Shown: one piece after another, positions 21,985 to 35,346 of the stretch | Position numbering within the stretch: position 1 is the first letter of the stretch | Layout: each line of letters starts with the position of its first letter | NCBI GenBank assembly: GCA_023512835.1 | Contig: CM042092.1 | Span: 50,784,400 to 50,848,399, forward strand | Direction of reading: 5' to 3' | Origin: Taxillus chinensis | Lineage: Eukaryota; Streptophyta; Magnoliopsida; Santalales; Loranthaceae | Length of the DNA stretch: 64,000 bases | The notes under the pieces: generated by a model | Told to the model about the DNA's origin: nothing | What the model saw: only the letters and a program-made list of their open reading frames with translations | Databases searched by the model: none | Made by a program: the position numbers and the translations under genes

Positions 21985-23010
21985 AATTTTTAACCTCTCT
22001 CTAACAGAGTTTAGCTATTGTCGTTTAAATCCATGCCAAATAATATTTTTAATCCCTAGATGCTTTCTACAGTGTAGTAGCAAGTAAGGGGTCGAACCCA
22101 CAGAGATTGCTTGGATAAAAGTCTGATCAAATCACTGATTTACTAATGCTTTCTAAATTGTTTTGGTAAACCAGTAAACTTTTAAACTAAGAACTAATTT
22201 TTATTTTGTTTTCTTTAATTTTCAGATAGTAGAAATTCAAAATTGATACCAAGAGATTGAGGTTCTAGGGTCACAAGTTCACCTCCCTATGCTGCTGCTA
22301 CTGATTTTATGGTTCTTTCGGGTTGTTTTGATGACAGCATGCTATATAGTAACCAAGGCACTACAAATGCTCATTGCAAGACCTTCTAAGTGCTGACTGC
22401 TTGAATGGTCATCACAGTAGCAGCATACACAGCCAATAAATCACGCATACAAAAGGATAATGGTCACACCAATCATAAGCATGTCATGACTCTCATGTAT
22501 ACCCCAGACTAGGGCTAAGAAAACCTAGGTGTACAACCCAGATATTAAAAGATGAAGAACAGATTCATAAAAACATGAAATTATCAAATGCCAAACCCAG
22601 AATTCATTAAATCGTCACAACAGCATAAGGGGGCTACATTGCTCCACTAGAAAAGAGAATTACACACCCATAATAATCAAAATAATCTCAATAATAATCC
22701 ACAAACCCATGAACAGAAGGGGGGAAGAGATAGATGGTCACCGTCTCCAGCCCTAATCTCCAGAGTATGCAACAGTGCTTGATCTCTTCAAGTCCAGCTC
22801 TTACAGAACACGTTCTGCCCTTCTAATCCCTTCTCCAGCCGTCGTCTCCTCTCCTCCAAGGTGGAGGAAGAACCTTAGCTCCTCCCAGATGTTCGATCCT
22901 CAGAAAAGAAGTGTTTTCCCCTTTCTATAGGGCTGCAGGTCGATCTAAGGATGTGCCCTAACCCACAGCTGGCATCTCTTTAGTGAAACTATGTCGTTTT
23001 GCTTAGTGGA
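21985..23010 (-). repeat. Diverged Athila-type LTR fragment
   Basis: It is clearly related to the Athila LTRs at 23164 and 46263 in the same orientation: tgtcgtttaaatcc, aaggggtcgaacccacagagat, tagggtcac..ttcacctccctatg, ccccagactagggctaaga and gggggctacattgctcc all recur in the same order, but with much divergence and no U3 start. It stops near the phrase actatgtcgttttg. It is a truncated relic, cut at the start of the Tat-like fragment. Confidence 0.8.
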
Positions 23011-23090
23011 GACCAAACAGTATTGTTGATTCATACAAGATTGGGCATACCTACAATCTCAGATCTAGGCACAAGCAAATATCACAGCCA

Positions 23091-23163
23091 ATGGCAGAAG
23101 CGGCAGAAAATAGGCTTACTGGATTGGAGCAGTCACAATAGGAGGTAAATGGCAGTATATAGG
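23091..23163 (+). pseudogene. Start of a Tat/Ogre-type gag, cut by the Athila insertion
   Basis: ATG at 23091 opens MAEAAENRLTGLEQSQ, then a TAG at 23139, then EVNGSI. Removing the Athila element with one copy of its TSD joins this in frame to 47763 (QALQGQITVMMAM), giving a continuous coiled N-terminus of the gag that runs to 48474. The host of the Athila insertion is therefore a Tat-type element. Confidence 0.75.
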
Positions 23164-24674
23164 TGACGAATGGGTATTTCGTGAGCGAAACCGAAGTGAG
23201 GGTTAAGCTACTGTCGTTTAAATCCCTTCTCAAAATATTAATTCCCTTAATTAATGCTAAATAGAATAGCGACAAGAAAGGGGTCGATCCCACTGAGATT
23301 ACCAAGTTATCTAGCTTTAACTAAAATCACCAAATTAATCTTGCTTAAAATAATGTCTTGGCAAAAACGAATTCTTTTTATAACTAAAGATCTAATTTTT
23401 ATTTGGTTTTCTGAATAAACAAGAAAGCAAATAGATTTTAGGATTAAGATTCAAGGATTAAAGGCATCTAGGGTCACAATTTCACCTCCCTATGTTACCT
23501 CTACTGATTCATGGTATTAGGGTTGTCTGATTGAAAACATGATAAACATAAGCCAAGGACAACAAATGGTCATTGAGGTCCTTTTAAGAGTTGTATGCCA
23601 GAATGGTCATCTAAACACACAGATATGCAAAGCCAATAAATCATACTTGCAAAAGGATAATGATCACACCAATTACAAATAAGTTATGAATCTCAATCCG
23701 CCCCAGACTAGGGCTAAGAATACCAAGGTGTACATCCAAAGATAGAAATTAAGAACAAATTCATAAAACATGCAAAACTCAATCATCCAAACCCAATATT
23801 CATAAACACAGCAAAGCAACAAGGGGGCTACATTGCTCCCCTAGATTATAAGAACTACTCATGCATGATTACAATCAAAACCATAGCAGTAAAGCTAAAC
23901 ATCTTCTTCTAATCCATGCGCGCAACAAGGCTTCAAATCCAGGCTCCAAAATCCGCGACAGCTGCGACGGCTGTGACGGCTGCTCTCCTAGGTCAAGGAG
24001 CAACCTCCAAATCGTGAAGCCTCTCTCTCTCTCTAAAAACGTGTAGGGGGGTCTAGGATGTCTAGTAGGGGCGTGGAGGCTTTATTTATAGAGGTTGGAT
24101 GGGCTTTGAGGTGTGTACCCTAGCCCATCTATCAAAACGACGTAGTTTTGATAAGTGACACTCCAAACGTTAAAATCTCTATCTTCCATCCACAATTTGG
24201 ACATGGGCCTTCAGAAACAAATGATCAGCATGGAAAAACGATAGGATCAGTCCAAAAATATCTCTGCACGTCAATTTGCACGTGATATGGTGAATTCACG
24301 TGCAACTCCAAATCAGCTCAAACTTCTCCCCAAGCTTCCTTGCATCCTGTAGAGGCCTGAGAAGCAAAAATATGCTTGCACGTGAAATGGGTGAATTCAC
24401 GTGCAGCTCCAAATGCTCTGAAATTTCTGTGGTAGGTAGAGGACATCATTCTAAGCAACTTTTATTCTTGCATGCCAATTGTTTGAGGCCATCTACTATG
24501 TCAAAAGTGAGCTCCAAAATCTACCAAAACAACTTAAAAACGCATGTATTTGCAAATAGCATCTTCCTAGGGGTTAGAGTAAATATATATGATATATGAA
24601 GCAATAAGGCTCTAATCATGCTCTTAAACATCCTAAATAAACAATAGAATAACGGCATAAAATGCACGTTATCA
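23164..24674 (-). repeat. 3' LTR of the Athila element
   Basis: 1,511 bp. On the minus strand it starts TGATAACGTGC and ends TCGTCA. U3 holds a G-box module (cacgtg pairs around 24270-24400), the ACGT palindrome at 24131-24152 and TATA (tataaataaa, 24081-24090), followed by a CT/GA microsatellite near 24023. Confidence 0.95.
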
Positions 24675-26176
24675 AATACACCGCACTTGAACCATTGCTT
24701 GTCCTAAAGCAAAAACATACAAGCATGCAAAAATAAAATAAACACGCAGTCAAACGGAAGAAAAATAAAATAACAATCAAGGAGAATCATGGTTTCCTAA
24801 GCATGCAACTCTATCATGATGAAATGGGAATTTAAGCATCAAAATGAGTCATAGCTTAGTTCATTCATGTCCATATCCCTAGTCCAACAACCATGCAATA
24901 TCACCACTTAAATTTCATATATGAGCAAGCAATCCATGATAAAATAGCACCTAGTTTCCCTTTAAGTTCTTACCAAGGATAAGCAGCCTCACTCAAATAT
25001 AATAATTCTCAAGCCCAATACCTATCAATGAACAATGGATGGAAAACTCTATCTCTATACTCGCCATCAGCTATTGATTAAGTACTTGCCAAGCAATCAT
25101 GAGAGTTCCCTATTGTGCTCATCAAAGAAAACACACCCTCTATTCTACTTTATTCGAACTCACACTCTAGTCTAAACTGATAAAACAAAATCATGAGCTA
25201 AGGGTTGAGCTCAACACTCTCAAATAAACAAAACTCAGCCAATATGGCTACCAAACTAACTAATTACTCATATGAACATCAAGCCAATGTGGTTTTTATT
25301 CTAATTTTTTTTTTAGTAATAACCTTACAAGGTTGCATTTTATGCTCTCCCTTGATGGATTATTCATTCTTTTTTTTTACTCACATAACACATAAATAAG
25401 ACTGATTTTTCTAATGCATACCCCTTGCCATTTTGCTACATAAGGAGAGACAGAAATTCATTGATGTCTCACATCCCATTTTCCAATTAAGTGATGGCTT
25501 TTTCACATTCTATATCACAGCCTTTTCCAATAATATCACAAAATAAAGAAAAGAATGCAAAGACAGTCACAGTGACTTAGAGGTCTTGCCCCCTAACTCC
25601 ACACACCAAACACTGAGCACTAATAAGTAATCACATGCTTACTTGACTCCTACCATTAAATAACTAATGTTGAATGCAGAGAGGAGTAGCAATTATTACC
25701 CATACCCTAAAATGGCACTCAAAGGCTAAAAGAAGCTGTTCTCATTTTTCATTTCTTTTTCACTCAACTTTAAGGGTTACTTAGGTCTATCATAGCATTT
25801 CATGTTTAACTAATATTCAAAACTCAGCTCCAAAAACATGGTGATATCATTCAAAGGATAAAGACATGATCAAACTAAATTAGAGCACATTTTAACTACT
25901 TAAAAACCCTTATCACAACATGATACTAATGTGGCATAAAAAATTAAATTTTAAGCCAAAATTGCATACGTAATATCCATGCCTCCACAAGCAAATCATT
26001 CAACCAGACAACTCAAACAATCATGCAACTAAAAACAGTTTTTTTTCTTTTTTTTTTTTAAATAAAACATGCAATCACAACATAAAAAACAAGCAAGTGG
26101 CTCAAGTCACTCCCCATACACCACACTTAAAATATGTTATGTCCTCATGGCATAAAGTAGGGAGTAGGAAAAACAC
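24675..26176 (-). other. Non-coding 3' region of the Athila element
   Basis: AT-rich, with T/A homopolymers around 25310, 25370 and 26040, and no coding potential. A purine/GT tract next to the LTR (minus strand aagtgcggtgtatt) sits where the plus-strand primer should be. A near copy (taagtgtggtgtatgggg) lies at about 26107-26130, right after the peptidase stop codon. Confidence 0.6.
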
Positions 26177-28174
26177 TTACCCCTGGTTTAGCACACTGTA
26201 ATAGTAGATGACATTGGCTACCATTCGTCGCACCTGAGCCACAAAGTCAACCGACGTCTCGCTGCGCACTTCCCAAGTTTCCTTCCCTTGCAGAATACCC
26301 ATCATGTAATAGCAAGCAAAGATCCCACAGCTGAATTGGTCAGGGTGTTGGGGAATTTGCATTTTGTTGTAGTGAATAAGAGGGAGCTTGTCCGCCAATA
26401 AGCCTTCTTTGATCATCGCCGCTTTGATTCGTTTGATGACCCCATGCACTAACTGTCTTTTCCGTCTGGCAAACCCTTCGCCTTGGCTTGGATCATATAG
26501 CACGGCATGTCCTACATCCAGATTCAAACGGACCAATACATAGTGGCGGTCAATGTGCACCGGAATCAGCACCTCATGCATACCATGCCAAGGGCGGTGC
26601 CCTTCATTCTCACTATTGATGCGTTGGCACCACACCTCTTCGGACAAGGGTTGATTGTATATCTCGCACAGCATGATGGAAGTGAACTGAGCTAAGGGGT
26701 AGTTATGAGGCTCAGCCTCCACTACATAGCGCATGGTCCTGCAGAAGAGGTTTATCTCTTCAGAGTAGAGATATTTATTCTCTGAGATCCTCTTTAGGCC
26801 AAAAGGGGTGAAGATATCATTATCCCGTATAAAGCGAGCCCTCTGAACCGTGGAATTGATGAACTCTTCAAATGCTTCTTGGCTCTCGTCGGATGATAAA
26901 GCTGGATTAATGATTAAATGGATAGGAGGGCCAAGAAGGTCTTCAGGTTCAGCAGGCATGTATGTACCCCAAGAGACAGGATGTATAACAGGCACAAGAG
27001 CCTGAGAATATGCAGGATCAGTAAAAGGCTGGAAGGGTGAATACCCCTCTGCTGGCTCTGTCTCCTCTTGAGGCTAGAAGGGTGAATACCCTGTTGCTGG
27101 CTCTGCCTCCTCTGGTTGATAGTAGGATGGCCTAGCTGAAGATTCTGGTTGAGGTGGATCCGCCTGGGATGGATAAGAAACTTCAGGGGATGGAGAGGGT
27201 TCTTCATCAGATATCTCCACTATAGGAGAACGTTTTGATGCTTTCCTCTTGCTCAAGGCCTTCCAGATTTTGCCTAGGAGGCCTTTGACTTCTTTGTTGT
27301 CCTTCCTCAGGGCTTCCACCTCGTGCTGGGTTCTGGCATTTGCCTCCCTGAGCTGCTGTGTTTCTTGCCTCCAAGCTTCGATAGATGCAGCAGGAGGAGC
27401 TTCTGGGGCTTCCCATGCTCTAGGAGATGCATAAGCAACTACGTCTGGGGCCTCCCATGCTCTGGTTCTAGGTTGTGAAGTAGCTTGTTGGTCTCCAGAG
27501 ATGAGGGCCATTAATTCTTCAAATTGGGAACTAGTGATGTGCCCATTAGTGACTGCCCAATTGATGACCTCCACTACGCTCACCACCTGCCCACGAATGC
27601 CTTGAAAGAAATTGAAAATATCTTCTTTGTGTACATTGAACTGCATGTACATGGCAGTGAGTCTGTATAGAGTCTACTTCCTTTGATCCACATGAGGAGA
27701 GGTCTCCCTTGCAAAGTCAGTGGATCGCTCCACATGAACACTGTGCCTAGCGGGCTGTGATGGAGGAGGAACATTGGTTGCCCAATGATCTCTGGTACTG
27801 ATCCCCAAACCCCCTTCAGCATGCAATACTCTTAACACCTTGTGAGAAGGAAAAGTGATGCTATCCATGGAGGAAAAATGCAAAGCAGGCATGCTTTGAA
27901 ATATCAAACACAAAAATCTGCCATTTATCTGCTTTAATGAGTTTTTCTTCCACCATTTAAAAATCGTAGTGGCCCAATCCACATTTAGCATATGATCAAT
28001 GCTATACATCAACTCCAGGTGTGGCTTAGGCACACTATCTATCCCACTGGTCTGAATCAATAAGCATTTCCCTACTAGGTAAGCTAGGCATCTAAATCTT
28101 CCAACAAAACCATTCTTGGTATACTGCCTTCGACTTTGAAATTTTCTAGCATAGTTGCATGCAGTACCAAATTC
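26177..28174 (-). pseudogene. C48 (Ulp1-like) peptidase cargo gene of the Athila element, C-terminal two thirds
   Basis: One frame of 665 codons runs from 28174 to 26177, broken only by a TAG at 27674 and a TAG at 27074. It continues the N-terminal part at 39428-39783, from which the Tekay element separates it. The first part completes the transposon-protein-like domain (RFRCLAYLVGKCLL, GIDSVPKPHLELMY). A coiled coil follows (about 27380-27230), then a Pro/Ser/Glu-rich linker with a duplicated EPA.GYSPF phrase. The last 272 codons (from 26995) are the peptidase: His151 (DRHYVLV), Asp168 (LYDPSQ), Gln216 (IPQHPD) and Cys223 (FSCGIFACYY). The position six before the Cys, usually Gln, is His; Gln is one residue earlier. 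Modifier-cleaving activity is inferred from the motif only. Confidence 0.82.
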
Positions 28175-28848
28175 TCCTATGTAAGGACCCGTACCTTGAG
28201 TTAGTCACAGTTTTGCCTTCTGAGTAGAGTTTTTTTTTCTAGATTTTGACCTAGTGAATGGGCTCAAATGAATTCACGTGCAAAAGGAAAGATGCTTAGA
28301 ATGATGTCCTCTATCTACCACAGAAGTTTCAAGCCAAACGGACGTGTATGTGAGGTGCACGTGAAATGGGTCCATTTCACGTACAAGTGTGGTTGTCTTC
28401 TACATGATGCAAGGAGGCTAGGGGTGAAGTTTGAGCGCATTTGGAGTGCATTTGGAGTTGCACGTGAATTGGGGAATTCACGTTCAAATTGGCATGCAGC
28501 CATATTTTTGCATGATTCCCTTGGTTTTGACATTCTAATGATCTTCCTCCAAAGGACCATGTTGAAATTCTGAGTATTTTGGCCTATATGGGTGCGGAAA
28601 GGTGCTAACTTGTGTGATCAAAACTAAGTCGTTTTGATCCTGGGATTTACTTAATCGAAACTACGTCGTTTTGATGTGGGTAGTGTCTATATAATGAGGG
28701 CTTGAGTTTGAGTTTAGGGTTCTTGTGTTCTTCTTTGCTGCAGTTGCTGCCAGAGAGAGAGAGAGAGAGAGAGGATCTCTGGGCAGTTGTCGTGGTGGTT
28801 CGCGTCGTTGGAAGGTGTCTAGTGTAGAGGTTAGGACAAAAGTCTGAG

Positions 28849-29748
28849 GTAGGGATTCATGTTCTTCCTAACTCTCCTCTATTCTAGGATATTCGCCTAT
28901 ATATATATATGTAAATCCATATAGGTGTGATCTCCTATATGGATGTTGGCCTTGATGGCATGTTCTGTTGATTCGATGTTGAATTTGGCCTGAGGATTTT
29001 CTGGGTTTGTTTATGCCCACCATGTGTTTGATGAAATGTCTGTGAGGCCTGCACACTATGTATTTGATAAAATGCCTGTGAGGCCTGCATGCCATGTATT
29101 CAATATAATACTTGTGAGACCTTGTATATGGGTGTCTGATGATATACCTGTGTGACTGGTGTGTACTGTGTTTGATTTGTATTTGATAAAAAGCCTGTAA
29201 GGCTGATGTGTGTGGCTTGTATCTGACTATGTTGGTCCCTCTGAAATAAAGTGTAAATGCTGTGCTGAGTTTACATGTCGAGATGTAATGCTATCTTTGT
29301 TCGTTGGTCTGTTTGAGACCGAAGCCGAGATATGGGCCAGGCACAATAGCTGGACCCCTTTGAGATTTGGCCAGGACGTGGTCGTGAGTCTCGGTGTAGC
29401 ACTCACGACGGTGGGCTAAGTCTACACCCATTCCTGAGGGTAGGTATGGTGCCCGAGGAGGTGGTTGACCATATCTGGCTCGGGTGGAAAATGTTGCATT
29501 GGTGTCCATGCAACATTCACCTGGATGTGGTATGTCATGTTGCCGTGGTGGCGGGGTGTCCTCTGCCCTTCAGTGCGGGCTCAGGTAAAGAGTGTTTACT
29601 GGGTGATGTTTGCTACTTTAGCCTTAGGCACGACACGAGCACAAGCATACACATATCATGCATGTTGTAGAGCGGGACGGGTCTGGGGAGACTGGATCCC
29701 TACTAAGCTATTGTTTGCTCACCCCTCCTATAAACTGTCCTTTTGCAG
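28849..29748 (+). other. Predicted intron in the Tekay-like LTR
   Basis: Donor ctgag|gtaggg, a branch-like tactaag at 29701, a pyrimidine-rich stretch and acceptor ccttttgcag|gg. The equivalent in the 3' LTR is 36265-37165. Three other LTR families in the window have the same arrangement. Confidence 0.45.
28915..28944 (+). other. Conserved 11-bp stem-loop in the LTR leader
   Basis: atccatatagg, loop tgtgatct, cctatatggat: a perfect stem. Copies lie at 36331-36360, 38049-38078 and 49500-49529 (minus strand). The last two have T-A where this one has C-G at the third pair. Confidence 0.7.
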
Positions 29749-30153
29749 GGTTTAGCAGGCGGTAGGTGAAGGCTGAGGAGCTAGGTCCCTGAGGCTGGGA
29801 GTTTTATGTTATTTCCTTTGTCGTGCTTGTGGTTTTATGTTCTAGAATTTGGTTTGGTTTTATTTGTAACAGTACACCTGGCTTCATAGGGGTTTTTCCC
29901 CGACTGGGTTGTAATAAACATTTAGTCTTTGAAATGAAATAAAATGAGATGTTGTTATTCAATTTGTGTTTGTGTGCATGGTTTGGGAGCAGGAGCATGC
30001 CCCTTGGCATGTTAGCCTGGTTGTGCAGGTTTGGGACAGCACCCATGCTAGAAGTCCTTTTAAGGTGCTTGCACCAACCCCTTGTCCCTTCGGGTGCGGG
30101 CATGGGCAGTCACTACTCATTTCCAAGTGGAAGGAAATTGGGGCGTGACAATA

Positions 30154-30165
30154 TGGTATCAGAGC
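30154..30165 (+). other. Primer-binding site of the Tekay-like element (Met tRNA)
   Basis: tggtatcagagc, three bases after the 5' LTR. Confidence 0.93.
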
Positions 30166-30617
30166 GATAGTTCATGGTCTGGTGGACCTAGGATAGTGGG
30201 GAGGCCTGGGCGCTTCGAGACTCTTAGGAGGCGGTATAGGACACGCCTGATCAACGTGGTCCTATCTGGTCTTCCGGGGTGTACTCGGGGGGTAGTTAGA
30301 CCAAGGAGTAGGGCATTTGCATTTGGGTTGAGGGTGCATACATGCATTGGCATTAGGGCACTAGTTTAATTTCAGTATGAGTATCGTGATTGGACATGCT
30401 ATGTTGCTGAAACTTGTTGCTAAAAACAAAATTTTGTTGCTGTGAAATTCGGTGATTTTCTGTGAGGCTTGTTGCTATGAATTGCTGCTGTGTACTTCTG
30501 TGATTTACCTGTGTGTTTAAATGTAAAACGTTGCTAGAGTACGTCATTGCCCATGGGGATGAGGGTGTGTAGAGCTTGAGAGAAGCTGATCCTAGTTTGG
30601 TTTAAATTATGTAGACT

Positions 30618-33600
30618 ATGCCTCCTAGGAGAGTAACCCGAGCTACTCCAGCTGTAGAAGATGAATCTTCTGCACGTGCTGGAGAGGAAAGAGGACAGCA
30701 TGTAGAGGGCGATGATCCCCTGGAGCGGATCATGGCCCAAGTCCGGGCCCTAAGTGAGAACGTGCAAGGCATGCGTGAGGACCTCAAGGGAGAGATCCTA
30801 AACGAGGTGCGTCAGGAGATGATGGCACGACAGGCAGTGCCACCCTCTCCACCCCGTGAGGCGGAACCTCCGTGTAGGCGGGAAGTGCCAGTGAGGCGGG
30901 AAGAGGGAGACGTGTTGACGCAGTTCCGAAAGGAACATCCACCAAGGTTCAAGGGAGGAGCCGAACCTCTAGGAGCAGAGCACCTGGCTGCGGCAGATCG
31001 AGCATGTGTTCTCCTTTCTTCGACCACGGGAGGAAGACAAAGTGAGACTAGTAGTCTGGCAGTTGGAGGAGGAAGCCTTGGAATGGTGGCTTAGCATCTC
31101 AGGAAGCCGGGACATGGAGACCATGGCCTGGTATGAGTTCCTCTAGCTGTTCCATGAGGTGTTCTTTCCAGAGTCATTGCGGTGGCAGAAGCGGGAGGAG
31201 TTCGGCGGCTGAAGCGGGGGATCGCGCTCGGTAAGCGAGTATGAGCGAGATTTCCGGGGGCTGAGTCGGTTGCTCCAGAGCAATATCAAGGGAGGACCTG
31301 AAGGCCCATAAGTTTACCATGGGTCTCAAACCTGCCCTGAAGCAAAGGGTGGAGATGCTGTGACTGAAGACCTATGCTGAAGTCATGGACACCGCCAAGA
31401 TTGTTGAGAGAGGATTAGAGGAGGGAAGACAGGCTCACCAGGAGCGGATGGGGCAGAGCACGCGCGACAAGCACGGTGAAACCAAGAGGCAGAAGGTTGA
31501 GCCCGGGAGTGGGACTTTTCCCAAGGATAGGGGCCAAGCTTCAATGGCTCCACCTAGATCCCGTTACTTTGGAGGACAGGGAGTGTCTTTGGGAACTTCC
31601 CAAGCGGGTGTACCTGTTGTGGCTGTCGGGGGCACGTCAAACGTGAGTGCCCCAAGCGGCACTTGACGTGTCATAGCTGTGGGAAGGTGGGACACATCAG
31701 CAAGGTGTGTTTCAGCAAGGGGAACAGCCGGAGAACTGGAAGCTTAGCACAAGGGAGCAGGGGTGGGACCCAATTTCAGGCCCCAGCCCCTAAGCTAGTA
31801 CATTCGTGGCAGGCCAGTCAGGCTAGTTCTAGTCACACTAGGCCACAGGGGGAGAGGCAACCACAAGGAGGATCGAAGGGGCGTCCCAGTGGACTGCAGG
31901 TAGGAGAAAAAGGGAAGGCAAGTGAGGCTAGTGGTGGGGCAGGCCAAGGCAGAGTGTTCGCGCTTACCTCAGCACCAGCTGAAATGGAGGAATTACCATC
32001 ACCCTCCGAGGAAGGTGGGGCTGGACCTTCGGTGGTTCGAGGTACTATTCTAATATCTCGCACTATTGTTGCTGCATTGTTTGATACCGGAGCTTCGTGT
32101 TCCCTGATTGCTAAGTCCTTGGTGGAGAGCCTTGGACTTGATTGTGTGGAGGCTGATAGACCTCTGAGGGTCGAGTCCCCAATGGGAGGTGTGGAGTTGA
32201 TCCACCAAATGTGTCGAGAGTGTGCGCTTACGATAGGAGAGGTTGACCTCTCATTTGATTTGTACGTAATGCCCATGAGGACTTTTAGTTTGATTATGGG
32301 GATGGACTGGTTGATGGCCTTTCAGGCTAAGATTGACTGCTATAGGCGACGAGTATCATTTACTACACTCACAGGATCTTCCTGTACCCTAGTGGGTGAA
32401 TGGGATTGGAATGCTGGGAGAGTTGGACCGACGAGGGAGCTATGGGGCAATATTACCCATAGGCTTGCCACCCTAACCTTTGAGGAGGAAGGTAACTTAG
32501 AGAAAAGGGTGTGGCCAGATGTTGTCGAAAATTTCCAGGATGTCTTTCCTGGGGAGTTGTTGGAGTTGCCTCCACACAGAAGTATCGAGTTCATGGTTGA
32601 ACTGTTGCCAGGGGTGGGACCCATCTCACAAGTAGCATACCGGATGGGACCTGCTGAGTTGCGGGAGCTTTAGAAGCAAATAAAGGAACTGGGAGATAAA
32701 GGTTTTATCCGTCCTAGTACCTCACCTTGGGGTGCACCGGTCTTGTTTGCTAAGAAGGCAGATGGTTCGTTGCGACTTTGCATTGATTATCGGAAGCTGA
32801 ATCAAGTAACGGTAAAGAACAAATACCCTTTGCCACGGATCGATGACTTATTCGACCAGCTGAGTGGAGCACGGTGGTTCTCAAAAATCGATCTGCGTTC
32901 GGGATATCATCAATTGAGGGTCAGGAGCGAAGACATCCCTAAGACGGCGTTCAGGTGCAGATACGGACACTATGAGTGGTTAGTGATGCCTTTTGGGCTC
33001 ACGAACGCACCTGCCGTGTTCATGCATCTAATGAATCAGGTATTTGCCCCATACCTGGATTCCTTCGTGGTGGTATTTATTGACGACATCCTTGTGTACT
33101 CCAAAACCCAAGCTGAGCATGAGGAGCACTTGGCCGTGGTGCTTGCGGGCGCTACGAGATCATCACTTGTATGCTAAATTTAGCAAGTGTGACTTCGGAT
33201 GCGAGAGGTGCATTTTCTTGGGCATGTGGTATCTGCCGAAGGAGTTAGAGTGGACCCAACCAAGATTGAGTCCATAGCATCTTGGAAGAGGCCCACAAAT
33301 GTTTTTGAGATCCGGAGTTTCTTGGGTCTGGCAGGGTATTACCGGCGTTTTGTGGAAGGATTTTCTCGGTTGGCGGCGCCCATGACAGCTCTTACACGGA
33401 AGGGAGCCAAATTCGAGTGGACGGACAAGTGCCAGCAGGCATTCGAGGAGTTGAAGACTCGCCTGACTACTGCACCGATGTTGAGTCTACTGCAGGAGGG
33501 AGTGCCATTCGAGGTGTATTGTGATGCGTCTCGCGTTGGACTGGGGTGTGTTCTGATGCAAGAACGCCACGTCATAGCATATGGCTCGCGACAATTGAAG

Positions 33601-35346
33601 TCCCATGAGCAAAACTACCCAACACACGACCTGGAGTTAGCAGCAGTTATTTTTGCCCTGAAGTCTTGGCGACATTACCTGTTGGGAGAGAAATTTGTGG
33701 TATATATTGACCACAAAAGCCTACAGTATATCTTCACCCAGAGAGACCTAAATTTGCAACAACGGAGGTGGGTAGAGTACCTGCAAATGTTTGACTTCAC
33801 GCTCTCCTACACGCCTGGGAAGGGAAATTTAGTAGCCGACGCGCTAAGTAGAAAAGGGAAAGCTGAGGTTTCCATGAGAGAATAGAAAATGATGGAGCAG
33901 TTGGCAGTGCTTCAGGTGCAACCTGCTTTTAGCAGTGAGGGAGCTATCCTGTGTCCTCTCACTGTGATACCAGAGTTGTATCAGCGTGTCCGTGAGGGAC
34001 AGTTAGGCGACGTGGACTGTGAGATGATCCGGGCCCAGATAGAGGCTGGAGAGCTGTCAGAGAGCTGGACAGAAGGAGTTGAGCATGAGCTGAAATTTCG
34101 GGGGCATTTGATAGTACCACCTCCCTTGCGTGAGGATGTGCTGAGGGAATTTCATCATTCCCGTTTGGCTGTACATCCAGGAGGGTAGCAGAGTTTGTTT
34201 CCAGGTGCCTCACCTGTCAGCAAGTGAAGGCAGAGCACCAACGACCCGCTGGTCAATTGCAGCCTTTACCTGTACCTGAGTGGAAGTGGGAGCATATTAC
34301 CATGGACTTTGTGACGGGACTTCCTACCACTTCTGGGAGGAAGGACATGATTTGGGTCATAGTGGACCGCTTAACTAAGTCAGCCCATTTCTTGGCAATT
34401 CGAGAGCGCGACTCTATCGGCACGTTAAGCTAGTTGTATGTTGATAAGATTGTCCGCCTGCACGGAGTGCCCTTGTCTATTGTTTCGGACAGGGATGCGC
34501 GGTTTACATCCCGGTTTTGGGGAGGTCTGCAGGAAGCATTAGGAACCCGACTTAATTTGAGTACCGCATTCCATCCTGAGACTGATGGTCAGTCCGAGAG
34601 GACCATTCAAACATTGGAAGACTTGTTGAGGGCTTGTGTACTTGATTTTGGAGGATCATGGGCTTCCCACCTTCCTCCTGGTGGAGTTTGCCTATAATAA
34701 CGATTACCGGTCTTCGATTGGGATGGCCCCGTTTGAGGCATTGTATGGCCGACCGTGTCGGTCTCCATTATGTTGGGCGAGCGGAGAGGCAGCTATGTTA
34801 GGACCTCAATTGGTCCAGGAGGCTACGGCAAAAGTTCAGCTGATTCGGCAATGCCTTCTTCTGCTCGGAGCGCGACGAAGTCTTATGCGGATCGCCGACG
34901 CCGACCGTTGGAGTTTTTGGTGGGAGACCACATATTCCTTCGTGTTTCTCCACGGAGAGGGCATAAGAGATTTGGGACTGGGTCCAAGTTGTCCCCTTGG
35001 TACATTGGACCGTTCGAGATTTTGAGCAGAGTTGGACTGTTGCTTATAGGTTGGCGTTACCACCTAGTTTGAGCGAGTTCATAATGTTTTCCATGTATCC
35101 CGGTTGCGGAAATATCATCCAGATCCCACACACGTGCTAGATTGGGGTACCCTAGATCTTGGAGAGGATGTGTCATTGTCGAGGCACCCATCCGTATTGT
35201 AGATAGCGCGAGAAGCGGCTGCGAGGTAAGACTATTCCGTTGGTTCGGGTGTTGTGGCAACACCGAGGGCTGGAGGAAGAGACCTGGGAACGTGAGGCTG
35301 AGATGCGTGCTCATTATCCTGCTCTGTTCGAGGACGAACAACTCTG
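30618..35346 (+). pseudogene. Gag-pol of the Tekay-like element, heavily mutated
   Basis: It starts at ATG 30618 (MPPRRVTRATP). Gag runs to about 31660, with a one-base insertion near 30980, a TAG at 31146 and further lesions. Then a zinc knuckle CHSCGKVGHISKVC (31669), protease ALFDTGASCSLI (about 32080), a TAG at 32671, RT from 32700 with FIDD at about 33078, a frameshift near 33145, RNase H ([12 protein letters not shown]), a TAG at 33883, and an integrase with stops near 34187 and 34431 and frameshifts from about 34680. Remnants of a Tekay/Del-type chromodomain follow, ending at CRTNNSEG-like sequence near 35346. At least ten lesions are visible. The related pol at 55202-60001 has different lesions. 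Confidence 0.92.

Larger units (their letters stand above)
28180..30150 (+). repeat. 5' LTR of the Tekay-like element
   Basis: 1,971 bp, starting TGTAAGGACCC and ending GGCGTGACA. Layout: U3 with G-box pairs (28270-28480); two ACGT palindromes (28618-28639 and 28654-28675); TATA (tctatataat, 28686-28695); a GA microsatellite (28755-28775); a predicted intron 28849-29748; a stem-loop at 28915-28944; decayed repeats of tttgataaaatgcctgtgagg (28990-29200); and polyadenylation-like aataaa near 29925. Confidence 0.95.

Noticed and set aside
26177..28174. A cellular ULP gene into which the Athila element inserted
   Set aside because: The gene lies between pol and the 3' LTR of the element on the same strand, within both LTRs and with no flanking duplication of its own, so it belongs to the element.
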